This document shows positions 24,768 through 33,975 of a DNA stretch of 64,000 nucleotides, in pieces. The notes beneath the pieces are model-generated. The model ran no database searches and was not told the DNA's origin. It worked only from the letters and a program-made list of their open reading frames with translations. How positions within the stretch are numbered: position 1 is the stretch's first letter; each line of letters begins with the position of its first letter. The translations under genes and the position numbers were made by a program. Source of the DNA: Oscillospiraceae bacterium (GTDB lineage: Bacteria; Bacillota; Clostridia; Saccharofermentanales; Saccharofermentanaceae); NCBI GenBank assembly GCA_902775565.1, contig CACYMP010000009.1, forward strand, positions 43,121-107,120, given 5' to 3'.

Positions 24768-26429
24768 CTATTCAAAACATTTTTCGAACTCTTCCGCTGA
24801 TCTGTTCTTCGGGAAGCTGATGCTCATAAAAAGGATCACGTCGTCATCGATCTTCCTTGCGTAGTAGCAGACGTGCATGTCTCCGATACTGATAACGGTC
24901 TCAGCCTTAAGATATTCCTGTCCGCCGAGTTTGATCTTTCCCCTGCTTGTCTCATCCTGCGTTCCGCCTGCTTCCTTAACGCCGAAACTGTTGAACGCAA
25001 TGTAATCCGTGAGGAGCTTGTCCTCGTTATACGCAGGATCTCCGGGCATTGCCTGCCTGCTGTTAAAGAAACTGAATTCAACGCAGATGGATGTTGATTC
25101 CTGCCAGAAGGAAGCGTCATAAGTCTGGGCTTTCAACAGTGTCTTGTCCTTCTTGGTCTCTGCAAAAGAGATTCCCATGTTCTTTCTCTGAGCAAGTTCC
25201 TTTTCGGGATCCTGTGTAAATCCTTCCGGAACGTTAAATCTTATCTTTGCATACTCATTTACATAAACACCGTTACTGAAATCACCCTTCACATAACGCG
25301 TTCCGGCCATCGGATCGTCTCCGTCAGACTGAGAGGCGGCGCCTCTTCTTTCGAGCTTGATCACGTAGATATGCCCGAATTCCTCCGAATTGATGATCTT
25401 GTTGTTTGAGGTGCACGTAAAAGATGAGCCGCTGTGTGAATAGCCTTTTTCATCCTTTATGAGACCGCAGCAGTAACCGTTTTCTTCTTTGAGAAGCAGT
25501 TCCATCGAACTCTTTTTAAGGAGCTTTCCGCCGAAGAGCGCGCGGTCAAACCTGACCATGTCGGAAAGGCACGAATGTATTCCGCCGTCTCCTCTGGAAT
25601 TGTTGGGGCATGCGGGATAACCTTCCTTATCTGTAAAACCGTAATTCACGAGTTCTTCGTAATCGGCGGGCTTATAAGTCATGTCGTCCAAAGCCATCGA
25701 TGTCGTTTTCGTCATGCCGCACTTATCGAAAATGTTTTTCTTAACATAGTCGCAGTATTTCATACCTGAAAGCTTCTCGATGATGAACGCAAGAAGACGG
25801 TAATTCGTGTTGCTGTATTCGTATGAAGAGCCCGGCTCAAAAGCCAAAGGCGCCTTATATAAAGCAGTCAGGAACTGCTCATCAGTTACCTTGTCGAGAT
25901 AGATGTCAGAGAGCATCTTATCCGCCGCTTCCGCGCCCGAGATGTTCCAGAAAGGATCCGGGTTATTGCAGTAATCGGGAATGCCCGAACTCATGTGAAG
26001 CAGGTGATCTATAGTGATCTTTTTGCCTGTCTCATATTCGGGAAAATACTTGTCGATAGTATCATCAAGCTTTAGCTTCCCTTTCTCCGCAAGCTGCAGG
26101 ATACATACCGCAGTGAAGGTCTTGCTTACTGACGCGATATCGAAAACCGTATCCTGCGATTCAAGCGTCGTGCCATCTTTCTCGAAAGCTTTTTCGGCAT
26201 ACAGATAGACGATATCCTTATCCGTAGCAACGGCCAGTGTGCCTGTGAAGGAATCATCCGCATATTCTTCAAGGACAGCCTTATACTTCCCGTCAGGATT
26301 TGACCATGTTCTTTGCGACTCCGAAAGCTTTATGTCAGCAAAAGCATCCTTTGCGCTGCATGCTCCGAACGACAGCAACATTGACGTCACCATCAATGCG
26401 GAAACTGTTTTCTTAAATAATCTGCCCAT
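24768..26429 (-). CDS. Beta-lactamase-fold serine hydrolase, lipoprotein
   Basis: The 553-residue protein has a lipoprotein signal (MLLSFGAC, Cys about 23). The class C beta-lactamase fold follows, with the nucleophile SVSK (about residue 100), the YSN motif in YEYSNTNYRL (about 205) and HSGSS (about 330) as the third motif. An extra C-terminal domain of about 200 residues beginning near 370 resembles the PsbP-like exported fold (NVPEGFTQDP), but that is tentative. It probably acts on D-Ala peptides or esters outside the membrane. It lies downstream of a terminator hairpin that runs into its start codon, which could limit its expression. Confidence 0.88.
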   Translation of the reverse strand: MGRLFKKTVSALMVTSMLLSFGACSAKDAFADIKLSESQRTWSNPDGKYKAVLEEYADDSFTGTLAVATDKDIVYLYAEKAFEKDGTTLESQDTVFDIASVSKTFTAVCILQLAEKGKLKLDDTIDKYFPEYETGKKITIDHLLHMSSGIPDYCNNPDPFWNISGAEAADKMLSDIYLDKVTDEQFLTALYKAPLAFEPGSSYEYSNTNYRLLAFIIEKLSGMKYCDYVKKNIFDKCGMTKTTSMALDDMTYKPADYEELVNYGFTDKEGYPACPNNSRGDGGIHSCLSDMVRFDRALFGGKLLKKSSMELLLKEENGYCCGLIKDEKGYSHSGSSFTCTSNNKIINSEEFGHIYVIKLERRGAASQSDGDDPMAGTRYVKGDFSNGVYVNEYAKIRFNVPEGFTQDPEKELAQRKNMGISFAETKKDKTLLKAQTYDASFWQESTSICVEFSFFNSRQAMPGDPAYNEDKLLTDYIAFNSFGVKEAGGTQDETSRGKIKLGGQEYLKAETVISIGDMHVCYYARKIDDDVILFMSISFPKNRSAEEFEKCFE

Positions 26430-26473
26430 GAAAAACCCCCATAACCGTTCAAGTTAAGAACGATTATAGGGGG
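26430..26473 (-). terminator. Terminator hairpin abutting the serine hydrolase start codon
   Basis: On the minus strand CCCCCTATAATCGTTC and GAACGGTTATGGGGG form a long stem (one mismatch, one bulge, 7-nt loop) followed by TTTTTC and at once by the hydrolase ATG (26427-26429). It ends the upstream lipoprotein transcript. The only purine-rich stretch near the ATG, GGGGG, is the 3' arm of the stem, so the hairpin would also hide the ribosome site. Confidence 0.8.
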
Positions 26474-26507
26474 TGCTTGTGTTCTTCCTGTATCCAAACA
26501 GTTACAT

Positions 26508-27371
26508 TTAGAATGTCATATAGATATCGTTGTTTACGAACTGTGTAGGAGCCTTCATCTGACGGAGCAGGAAGCATCTCTTGCCCTTTGAATTAACGAA
26601 AGGCACGGCAGAATTGATCGACTTGCTTGCGATCGCAGCATTATACTGCTTCTTGGTCTTGCTGCTCTTGTCATTCTTCAGGATATTAGTGCTCCACCAG
26701 TTCTTGACACCGGTCTTGACCTTGTTGTTGAATGTACTGCTTGAGACACCGAGGAGCTTGAGCATTTCGCTCTTGGAGAGCTTCTTTCCGGTAACTCTTG
26801 AAATGTTATATGCATAGTACTCGTTTCCGTCCTTGCCGGCATCGAGATTTACGGTTACCAGTATGGATACGTACTTCTTGCCGATGTAATACGAATACTT
26901 GACGACACTGTCATTCTTCTTGGCGATCGGACCGAACTTCTTCGCGATCTCCTTGTTGACTGCTGTTGTGCTGACACCCTTGATCGTTACTTTAGGATAC
27001 TTAGTGGTGAACTTTCCCTGGTTCTTGATGGTAAACGTTCTGCTGTAGGCATTGGTTACTGTCGTCTTGCCTATCGGCTTCGGTGTCGGAGTCGCAGCTT
27101 TTGTCGTCTCGGCCGTAGTCTCAGATGTTGTCTCTGAAGTAGTCTCTTCGGTCGTTGTCTCTTCTGTAGTCGTCTCCTCCGAAGTCGTCTCTTCCGTCAC
27201 CTCTGTAGTTGTCTCCTGCGAGCTCTCAGATGTCTCTGATGTGACCGGCAGCGATATCGTTGTGGCTCCCGAAGTGGTTTCCATTCCCGGGATCAGACCT
27301 GTCCCGTTGCAGGCTGCCATCGAAAGCATCATGCCCGCAAGCATAAATACAGCTATTATTCTTTTGCTCAT
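26508..27371 (-). CDS. Lipoprotein with Thr/Glu/Ser repeat linker
   Basis: The 287-residue protein has a lipobox (MLSMAAC, Cys about 20). A linker of some 65 residues follows, made of EETTS/EETTT-type tandem repeats and ending in TPTPKP. The C-terminal 180 residues are basic and beta-rich (KVTIKGVSTTAVNKEI, YSYYIGKKYVSILVTV), with a layout reminiscent of DUF3298/RsiV-like exported domains, but that is only a guess. The repeat linker looks like a wall spacer that lifts the domain off the membrane. A terminator follows directly. Confidence 0.8.
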   Translation of the reverse strand: MSKRIIAVFMLAGMMLSMAACNGTGLIPGMETTSGATTISLPVTSETSESSQETTTEVTEETTSEETTTEETTTEETTSETTSETTAETTKAATPTPKPIGKTTVTNAYSRTFTIKNQGKFTTKYPKVTIKGVSTTAVNKEIAKKFGPIAKKNDSVVKYSYYIGKKYVSILVTVNLDAGKDGNEYYAYNISRVTGKKLSKSEMLKLLGVSSSTFNNKVKTGVKNWWSTNILKNDKSSKTKKQYNAAIASKSINSAVPFVNSKGKRCFLLRQMKAPTQFVNNDIYMTF

Positions 27372-27513
27372 TTTTTCTCACCCCTGTAGGTTTGATTAAG
27401 GCTTTAATTCCCGTTAAAGCCGTTGTACAGCAGATGCATCACCGGCATATTAATTGCACCGGCCGGCGTCATCTCCTGTCAACGCAGATTATAGACCTAG
27501 CAGCGTTTATCAA

Positions 27514-28305
27514 TTAGGCAAAATTCACGCAATTTGTCCTTTTGTAATCAGCAGAAAGCACTGCATAGCTGTATAAACCGACACCGGCAGCAGCATTTGG
27601 ATGACATCCGTCTTTCATAAAGACCGATGAACCTTTATCGTTTAATACTGACATTATTGCCGGTTCAGGATCGATATATATATTTTTATCCGCGCCGCAA
27701 CAATCTTTAAGAGCCGAACGGAACTGTCTTCCGCGTTCAATTGTTCCTTCATCCCATCCGGGCAATGCCCAGGGTGCAATAAAATAGATCTTCGCATTGG
27801 GTGAAACGCTTACGATCGATTCCGTTAGCTGTCTGATACTTTGAACGTAGTCTTCCGCTGTTGCTGCTGATCTGACGGAATCAGGATGCATTACATCGTT
27901 TATTCCGATTGCAACTACATAAATATCAGATGAAGGAAGCCTGCTCTTTCTCTTGACCAGATCAGACACCGTCCATCCGCCGTGTGAAAAATCCGAAATA
28001 TTACCCCGAATATATGGGATTAATGGCTCATACCAATGTATTCCGTAAATCTCGTTTCCTTTGGTAATACTGTCTCCGACAAAACAAAACGATTTCCCAC
28101 TTTCCATGTCCTTAAAAAGTTCGCTTTTTTTCAGTTCATCGGTCAAACCACCATAAACATTATATTCAAGCCGGATCAAACGATTGTGCATATACCGGGG
28201 ATATGCTATGTAAACCGCAAAAAAGTAAACAGAAAGCATAGTTAAGATGATCACTAATATGATCGTAAAAGGCCTGTTTTCTGCTTTCTTTCCGCCATTT
28301 CTCAT
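27514..28305 (-). CDS. SGNH/GDSL-family hydrolase, membrane-anchored
   Basis: The 263-residue protein has one N-terminal helix (about 13-34). SGNH blocks follow: CFVGDSITKG (nucleophile Ser about 76), the Gly of block II, VVAIGINDVMH (Asn block III) and KDGCHPNAAAG (Asp-His block V). The family removes acyl groups from sugars, lipids or wall polymers outside the cell. It is divergent from an acyltransferase-3 gene 107 bases away, so the pair may add and remove the same acyl decoration. The ribosome site before ATG is weak. Confidence 0.88.
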   Translation of the reverse strand: MRNGGKKAENRPFTIILVIILTMLSVYFFAVYIAYPRYMHNRLIRLEYNVYGGLTDELKKSELFKDMESGKSFCFVGDSITKGNEIYGIHWYEPLIPYIRGNISDFSHGGWTVSDLVKRKSRLPSSDIYVVAIGINDVMHPDSVRSAATAEDYVQSIRQLTESIVSVSPNAKIYFIAPWALPGWDEGTIERGRQFRSALKDCCGADKNIYIDPEPAIMSVLNDKGSSVFMKDGCHPNAAAGVGLYSYAVLSADYKRTNCVNFA

Positions 28306-28412
28306 ATAAAAATCATATCAGATATTCATATTAAATGGAAAAAGACAGTAAATCGATGTTATCATCTGAATCATAAGTATTTATCGGAAAACATCTTGGG
28401 AATAATCATTTT

Positions 28413-29543
28413 ATGGATACCGAAACACATAATCCAACAGTTGTTTCATTTCTGTCTAAACAAGACACACTGGTCTTGAAAGGTGTGGCTATTCTCCTTA
28501 TGCTTGAGCATCATCTGTGGGGATTTCCCGAAAGAATTCCCGTCCAGCTCCACAGTATGGTAGGTTTAGCGGACAGTAATTTTCTTTCTGTAATCGGAGA
28601 TTTCGGGAGAATCTGCATTGCTGTTTTTGCGTTTTTAGGCGGTTACGGTAAGTTCAAAAAATACGCTGATAAACCAGTAAAGCTATTCGATGAGATTAAA
28701 AACCTCTATGTAAGATATTGGCAGATATTCATCATTTTTGTGCCGATAGGATTTGCATTCTTCAATTCCCAGTCCCCTTACTGTCATGAAAAAGCAGTCT
28801 ATGCCTGTTTCTCGGTGTTTTCACTGAAGGAGTTATTACTTAACTTCTTTGGTCTTTTATCAACTTATAACCGTGAATGGTGGTTTCTGGCAACTTATTT
28901 AATCTGTATCATTTTATTCCCGCTTATCAGAATAATCGTCAACAAACTGTCTTTATTGATGAACGTGATACTCGTTCTTTTATTTGAGTTTCTGTTCCTC
29001 CTGTTGGATCTTTCCGGCCTTTTTATCAACAACAGGATCTACTTCAATTTAATCGGTTTGAAGGCTCCTTTCATCGCTTGTTTTTGGTTTGGGTGTTTTT
29101 TTGCAAAATATGAGTTTTTCTCAAAATTCGATTTGAAGATCAAAACGCTCAAAGCAAAACCGTTGCTTTGCATCTTATCGATTCTTTCGATTTTTGTTCT
29201 AAGAGAACTGATCAACAATCTGGCTTTGGAATTTCTGTTCGTAGTCGTGTTTGTTTTCTGCTGCAAAACATTATTAGAAAATAGAGTGGTATTAAATAAA
29301 CCTTTTGCATTTTTAGGAAAGCACAGCACAAACATCTGGCTCGTTCACACGTTCTTCTGTTACTATTTTGGCGTTATTGCTAAAACAGTCGTATCTTTAC
29401 AATGGGCTGTGCCTTCTCTTCTCCTGCTACTGGTATATTCTGTTGTTGCATCTGTTCTGATCACATATTTCTGGGATTTCCTTAGAAAGGGCGTCAAAAA
29501 ACTGTTCGGAAAGAAAAAGGATCCTTACTACAAGTCGAAGTGA
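28413..29543 (+). CDS. Acyltransferase-3 family membrane protein
   Basis: The 376-residue protein has about ten hydrophobic helices and the family start VLKGVAILLMLEHHLWGF, with a His pair near residue 37 at the expected catalytic place. WWFLATYLICI and KHSTNIWLVHTFF are other family landmarks. Such proteins move acyl groups onto surface glycans or lipids. Base and codon use is more AT-rich than in neighbours, which suggests acquisition. It ends one base before the convergent transporter gene and is divergent from an SGNH hydrolase. Confidence 0.86.
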   Translation: MDTETHNPTVVSFLSKQDTLVLKGVAILLMLEHHLWGFPERIPVQLHSMVGLADSNFLSVIGDFGRICIAVFAFLGGYGKFKKYADKPVKLFDEIKNLYVRYWQIFIIFVPIGFAFFNSQSPYCHEKAVYACFSVFSLKELLLNFFGLLSTYNREWWFLATYLICIILFPLIRIIVNKLSLLMNVILVLLFEFLFLLLDLSGLFINNRIYFNLIGLKAPFIACFWFGCFFAKYEFFSKFDLKIKTLKAKPLLCILSILSIFVLRELINNLALEFLFVVVFVFCCKTLLENRVVLNKPFAFLGKHSTNIWLVHTFFCYYFGVIAKTVVSLQWAVPSLLLLLVYSVVASVLITYFWDFLRKGVKKLFGKKKDPYYKSK

Positions 29544-30662
29544 TCAGAAGAGTTTTCCGATAACGAAATAAAGTCCCAGAAGGATCGCAAGGAAAATGAT
29601 ATTGACCACACTGAAGGCGCCGACATAGCTGACGCCTTTTTCTTTGGCCTTGGGGAGAGCCGCATGGAACTTGTATGTGATGAGGCTTGCCATGCTCGCA
29701 ATGAGCGTTCCCAGTCCTCCCAGGTTTGTTCCGATAACAAGGGCTTTCCCGTTCTGTGTAAAAGCCGACAGGAGCAGTGCCGCAGGAACGTTGCTTATGA
29801 CCTGTGAAGATACTATCGCAGTGAGCACGGGTGACTTTTCGACGATGGCTGAGATCGCGTTATAGACAAGCTCTATCCTTCCCATGTTGCCTACGAACAC
29901 GAAGAAGAAAACGAACGTGATGAGAAGCGTATAATCAACGCCCTTGAATGCCTTCCTGTCCATGACAAGCATGACGGCCGCAAGAACTCCGAACGCTATC
30001 AGGAAATGGATGACCCTTAATACGACCAGGAGGCTTACGATAAAGAGAACTATGCATATCACGGTCCTGACACCTGATATCTGCTTTTGCTCCTCCTGTT
30101 CTTTATGTTCTATCTTCATATCCTTGCAAAGGACAAACACCGCTATCGTAACAAGGATCAGAGCGCAGAGCGAATACGGGAGCATCAGCAGCAGGAAGCT
30201 TCCCATCTCCATCTTGTAATGCGTGAAAAGATAGATGTTCTGCGGGTTTCCGATAGGCGTCTGCATGCTCCCCAGATTGGTGGCGACCGTCATGAGGATA
30301 AGTGTGAATGTCAGCGTCTTCCTGTCTTCAAAAGACTTCATCAGCGCGATCGCGAACGGCACGAGAGTAACGAGCGTAACGTCATTGGTCAATATCATGC
30401 CCATAAAGAAAGCAAGCCACACGAGAATCAGCGATACCATCCTCGAGGAATGCACCTTGGACAACAGCTTGTTCGTGAGCTTATCGAAAACGCCCAGGAT
30501 CACGAGCTCGGACACGACGAGCATCATGCAGAACAAGATGGCAAGGACCCTGAAATCAATGTAACCCAGATATTCCTTGTCCGGGCGGACAAAGAAACAG
30601 GATACTGCTGCGAGTATCCCGGATATGAACAGTACAGGGTCTTTCTTGATTCGTTCCAACAT
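29544..30662 (-). CDS. ArsB/NhaD-like ion transporter superfamily permease
   Basis: The 372-residue protein has about ten helices in two repeats. TNDVTLVTLVPFAIALM and VATNLGSMQTPIGNPQNI form the first discontinuous-helix motif, and SSQVISNVPAALLLSAF and GTNLGGLGTLIASMASL the second. This is the pattern of the SLC13/ArsB/CitM superfamily, which exports or imports anions such as citrate, arsenite or sulfate, often with Na+ or H+. The substrate cannot be told. It starts 20 bases after the stop of the upstream membrane protein gene on the same strand and may be cotranscribed with it. Confidence 0.87.
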   Translation of the reverse strand: MLERIKKDPVLFISGILAAVSCFFVRPDKEYLGYIDFRVLAILFCMMLVVSELVILGVFDKLTNKLLSKVHSSRMVSLILVWLAFFMGMILTNDVTLVTLVPFAIALMKSFEDRKTLTFTLILMTVATNLGSMQTPIGNPQNIYLFTHYKMEMGSFLLLMLPYSLCALILVTIAVFVLCKDMKIEHKEQEEQKQISGVRTVICIVLFIVSLLVVLRVIHFLIAFGVLAAVMLVMDRKAFKGVDYTLLITFVFFFVFVGNMGRIELVYNAISAIVEKSPVLTAIVSSQVISNVPAALLLSAFTQNGKALVIGTNLGGLGTLIASMASLITYKFHAALPKAKEKGVSYVGAFSVVNIIFLAILLGLYFVIGKLF

Positions 30663-30682
30663 AGCGAAAAAGATTTTACACC

Positions 30683-31558
30683 TTAACGCCCGGAATTGTA
30701 ACTTGTAACCAGTCCTTTTTTTCTGAACTCATCAATTATGGTCTCTATCGACAGATCGTTGCTGCAGCCGAAAGAATAAAGGCCATCCTTCTCTATTATG
30801 TGTACGATATGCCAGCGGTTATCCGCATTGGGATCTTCTATGTTAGTGACACCCTTAACTTCCTGTATGTCATTAATGGCGCATACATGGACTTCATCTC
30901 TTTTATATACGACATAGTAGTCTTGTCCTATCACAAGAAAACCCGAGGGCAGCCTGTGCGTCGAACCGTGCATGAAATCCCTGTTCACATCGTCCGGATC
31001 AAAGCCTTTGATATAAAGCTCTTTTCTAAGGTCGTCCGCACTCTTGTATTTTTGGTTTGCCTTGACGGCAACGCCTGCAATGAACGCCAACAGCAGAATA
31101 TAAAATGCCGCCATCACAAAAGGAGGTATCGTCATTCCGAGCACAGCTGTCCGCGGATTAAGGAAGATCACGGCGATAACTAGAACGGCAATAAAGGCGA
31201 TCAATATCACTGAGTTTCTGCGGAAACGCTGCCTGTATCTTTCGCAGACCGCAAACATATCCTCCCCGTCCTTGCGCAAATACATCGCGGCTTTCCGCTG
31301 ATCAACATCAGTATCGCTTATATTCGGGCTGACGAATTTCTTTATGTAATATACGATCAAAAGACCCGTGGCAGCACCGAATATCAACGTGAATACGATG
31401 CCCAGGACTATCTCCTTAACGGGTCCGCCCAGGAAGATAACGCCGATATCAACACCTATAAGGATCACGAGAAAAGCAACGCAGATGCCGATGTTAAAAC
31501 GCATCGTCCTGCGTTCCCTTGCTTCATAATCTTTCGGCTGTCCGTCTCTGTCGTTCAT
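30683..31558 (-). CDS. Four-helix membrane protein, unknown function
   Basis: No family is recognised. The 291-residue protein has two pairs of helices (about 24-46 and 48-71; 115-133 and 138-162). A soluble C-terminal domain of about 120 residues follows, with alternating beta strands (LPSGFLVIGQDYYVVYKRDEV, WHIVHIIEKDGLYSFGC), a possible PH-like fold on the cytoplasmic side. AAAAGGTGATGAG stands before the ATG. It probably shares a transcript with the downstream permease. Confidence 0.75.
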   Translation of the reverse strand: MNDRDGQPKDYEARERRTMRFNIGICVAFLVILIGVDIGVIFLGGPVKEIVLGIVFTLIFGAATGLLIVYYIKKFVSPNISDTDVDQRKAAMYLRKDGEDMFAVCERYRQRFRRNSVILIAFIAVLVIAVIFLNPRTAVLGMTIPPFVMAAFYILLLAFIAGVAVKANQKYKSADDLRKELYIKGFDPDDVNRDFMHGSTHRLPSGFLVIGQDYYVVYKRDEVHVCAINDIQEVKGVTNIEDPNADNRWHIVHIIEKDGLYSFGCSNDLSIETIIDEFRKKGLVTSYNSGR

Positions 31559-31752
31559 GTTCTCATCACCTTTTGTTTAGAATAATTTATCACGTCTTTT
31601 CACCATCAAAAAGCATGTTTTTCAACACGCGGTATTGCAAGTGTTGATTATTCAACAACAACCGCATCAATTGGTTATAGTTTGCCTTTATTTCAGGTGT
31701 TTTAATTCGGGTATCAAATAAAAAACACCGGCAACCGAAAGGAATCTAACTT

Positions 31753-32334
31753 ATGAATAATGACATTCTTGTATTACTTGCAACAGGCGCAGTAGTATTG
31801 ACCGCTTTGACATCCGCTGCAGGATGTGCAAACAGGGCTGCAATTATTCCCCAGCCCGCTCCCGTTACAGCTGTTATCGAGACAGAACCCGTCACACCGG
31901 CAGTTGAAGACGCTGAAGCGGCAGCAAAGCTCGAAGCACAGGCTTCACACGTTTTCGCGCACAACCCCGTAATGGATTACACAGGTGACTACTACAATAA
32001 CAAGACTACTCTCCTGGTCGAAGCAGACGGCGAAGAGAAGGCAATGCTCACAGTAGTACTCGCAGGCGACAAGAAGACACAGACCATTTTTACGGCTAAT
32101 ACAAAGTTCGATGAAGATACAAACTCACTTGTTTATACGAACGGTACAAAGAAGCTTGTCAAGCTCGACAAGGACGGCAATATCATCTCCGAGAAAGAGA
32201 TCTATTCAAATGACACCGGCAGATTTGTTCTCGGAGCAAAGAAAGCGGTCTGGACCGACAGCAACGAGCAGGTGTCAAATCTGGTCTTCGCATACGGCAC
32301 ACCTGTAAACAGCACAAGCGCAGTCAGGGTTTAA
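31753..32334 (+). CDS. Small secreted protein, paralogue of the 33976-34989 product
   Basis: The 193-residue protein has a signal sequence ending near LTSAAGCAN. The Cys lacks a strict lipobox, so lipidation is uncertain. The exported part has the repeated phrases YTGDYYNNKTTLLVEADG, TNSLVYTNGTKKLVKLDKD and ISEKEIYSNDTGRFVLG, which match the protein at 33976 almost word for word over about 140 residues. No database family comes to mind. GAAAGGA precedes the ATG. A strong terminator follows, so it is probably monocistronic. Confidence 0.8.
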   Translation: MNNDILVLLATGAVVLTALTSAAGCANRAAIIPQPAPVTAVIETEPVTPAVEDAEAAAKLEAQASHVFAHNPVMDYTGDYYNNKTTLLVEADGEEKAMLTVVLAGDKKTQTIFTANTKFDEDTNSLVYTNGTKKLVKLDKDGNIISEKEIYSNDTGRFVLGAKKAVWTDSNEQVSNLVFAYGTPVNSTSAVRV

Positions 32335-32365
32335 CGAACAGCCTGTTATTTCCCAAAACAATTCA

Positions 32366-32402
32366 AAAGTCTGTCTTATCTGATCTTAAGACAGACTTTT
32401 TT
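32366..32402 (+). terminator. Intrinsic terminator
   Basis: AAAGTCTGTCTTA (32366-32378) pairs perfectly with TAAGACAGACTTT (32387-32399) around an 8-nt loop, and a T run follows. The A run on the other side makes it plausibly bidirectional for the convergent gene. Confidence 0.88.
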
Positions 32403-32434
32403 ATGCGGAACCGGTCTTTTCAACAGATTTAAGT

Positions 32435-32935
32435 TCAGGCACCCTTCGCGTAAAATTCCGTTGTAGTCTTATTCGACTGGATAAGAATGGAACTCTGATG
32501 GAACTTGTCGATAAGCTCGTCGGCAGCTTTGTGGACTGATCCCAGTGATGTGTCGCTCAGGAAGATTACCAGAGTATATTCCTGATATACCTTATCGTTA
32601 TCTTTCCAGCCGCCCTCGGCTTCCTGTATCGTGTAGCCGCCAAAGTGTCTCAAAAGGATCTCTTCTGCGACCTTCTTCGCCTCTTCCTTTGAATAAACAG
32701 GCTGGTTGGTATCCTTGTCATTGGTACCGAGATAGAGAACATACTGAATGTCCTTGGCGTTTTCCGCAGACCTCAGCTCCACCTCTTTGACTCTTTCAGA
32801 AAGTTTCCTGTCATTTGAAGTGTTCTTAATAACAGCAATTCCGAGAATACTGACCGCAACAACAGCAATGCACAATGCAACGGAAAGCACCAATACCGAC
32901 TTTTTGAAAGAACTGTCATTCTCTTTGTTTTCCAT
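32435..32935 (-). CDS. DUF3574-like membrane-anchored protein
   Basis: The 166-residue protein starts at ATG 32933-32935, which has AAGGAGG 9 nt upstream; the longer frame is not supported. It has one membrane segment (about 12-35), a short coiled stretch and an exported domain. YVLYLGTNDKDTNQPVYSKE, then GGYTIQEAEGGW, then EYTLVIFLSD resembles DUF3574 proteins. The function of that family is unknown. It is divergent from the flavodoxin/ferredoxin gene with about 105 bases between them. Confidence 0.72.
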   Translation of the reverse strand: MENKENDSSFKKSVLVLSVALCIAVVAVSILGIAVIKNTSNDRKLSERVKEVELRSAENAKDIQYVLYLGTNDKDTNQPVYSKEEAKKVAEEILLRHFGGYTIQEAEGGWKDNDKVYQEYTLVIFLSDTSLGSVHKAADELIDKFHQSSILIQSNKTTTEFYAKGA

Positions 32936-33040
32936 TACCGCACACCTCCTTATCAAACATCCGTTATTTATTATAACATCTGTTGCGGCAAACCTTAATT
33001 TGCTGTATCGTGACATCATAAAGAGCGCAGGCAGGTATTT

Positions 33041-33829
33041 ATGATCCTCTATTTCAGTGCAACGGGCAACACCAGATTCATAGCTGAAGAACTCGCAAAC
33101 AGGTTGGACGACAGCACCGTCAATCTTCTTAAAAGGATCAGGGAAAAGGACTATTCGCCCATCACTTCCGAAAAGCCTTTCGTCATATGCGTTCCGGTAT
33201 ATGTCTGCGAGATCCCGCCTTTTGTCTGCGAGCTGATCCGCAAGACTCCTTTTGAAGGCAACAAGAATATCTATTTTGTCTTTACGAGCGGCGGGTATTC
33301 GGGTATCTGCAGCACCATGGCCAAGCGCCTTGCGCGCAAAAAGGATCTTAACTACATGGGCTCGGCTGACTTTAAGATGCCGCGCAACTACATCGCCAAC
33401 AACACATATCCGGAGCTGACCGAAGATGAGATAAGGCGAAGGATCGATGTCTCTTATAAGCTCATTCCCGAGATCTCAGATCTTATCAGAAACGGTCAAA
33501 AGCTGGTCAAACGCTCCAAGCACGTCTGGCTTTTTGAGATCCTTATTACGGTGCCCTTCACACCGGTATGGACAAGGATAAAGCAGGGAGTAAAAAAATT
33601 CAGTGTCAGCGACAAATGCATAGGATGCAGGAAATGCGCCAGCCTCTGCCCCGTCAGAGTCATCAGCCCCGATGCGGACGGGAAGCCGGTATGGGACGCA
33701 AAAATGTGCGCTCACTGCATGTCGTGCATCCAGAACTGTCCCGTCGAAGCGATCGATTACGGCGATATAACGCCTTCGAAAAAGAGATATACCTTCGGCA
33801 GATACGATTTCAGAAAACAGAAAAAGTAA
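33041..33829 (+). CDS. EFR1-type flavodoxin/ferredoxin fusion protein
   Basis: The 262-residue protein joins a flavodoxin-like domain (LYFSATGNTRFIAEEL for FMN phosphate binding, VFTSGGYSG loop) to two [4Fe-4S] clusters, CIGCRKCASLCP (about 203) and CAHCMSCIQNCP (about 228). It is therefore a cytoplasmic electron carrier. EFR1-family proteins occur widely in clostridia, but partners are mostly unknown. No reductase is next to it. The stop overlaps the region of a longer open frame leading into the next gene, but that frame upstream of 33976 is not coding. Confidence 0.93.
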   Translation: MILYFSATGNTRFIAEELANRLDDSTVNLLKRIREKDYSPITSEKPFVICVPVYVCEIPPFVCELIRKTPFEGNKNIYFVFTSGGYSGICSTMAKRLARKKDLNYMGSADFKMPRNYIANNTYPELTEDEIRRRIDVSYKLIPEISDLIRNGQKLVKRSKHVWLFEILITVPFTPVWTRIKQGVKKFSVSDKCIGCRKCASLCPVRVISPDADGKPVWDAKMCAHCMSCIQNCPVEAIDYGDITPSKKRYTFGRYDFRKQKK

Positions 33830-33975
33830 GGCAGTTTTTCAGTTTTACAACACATGATCTCACGGGTGTTGCTTATGCTACAAACGGCATGAGCATTAAT
33901 GATGTTTTTCCGTTCTTCAAGATGGTTAAATCTGCTTATCCAAACCAAAACACACCACAAAGGACGGTACTAAAA

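Noticed and set aside
33568..33975. N-terminal extension of the secreted protein starting upstream of 33976
   Set aside because: It overlaps the flavodoxin/ferredoxin gene in another frame, has no ribosome site, and the signal peptide only appears at the ATG at 33976.
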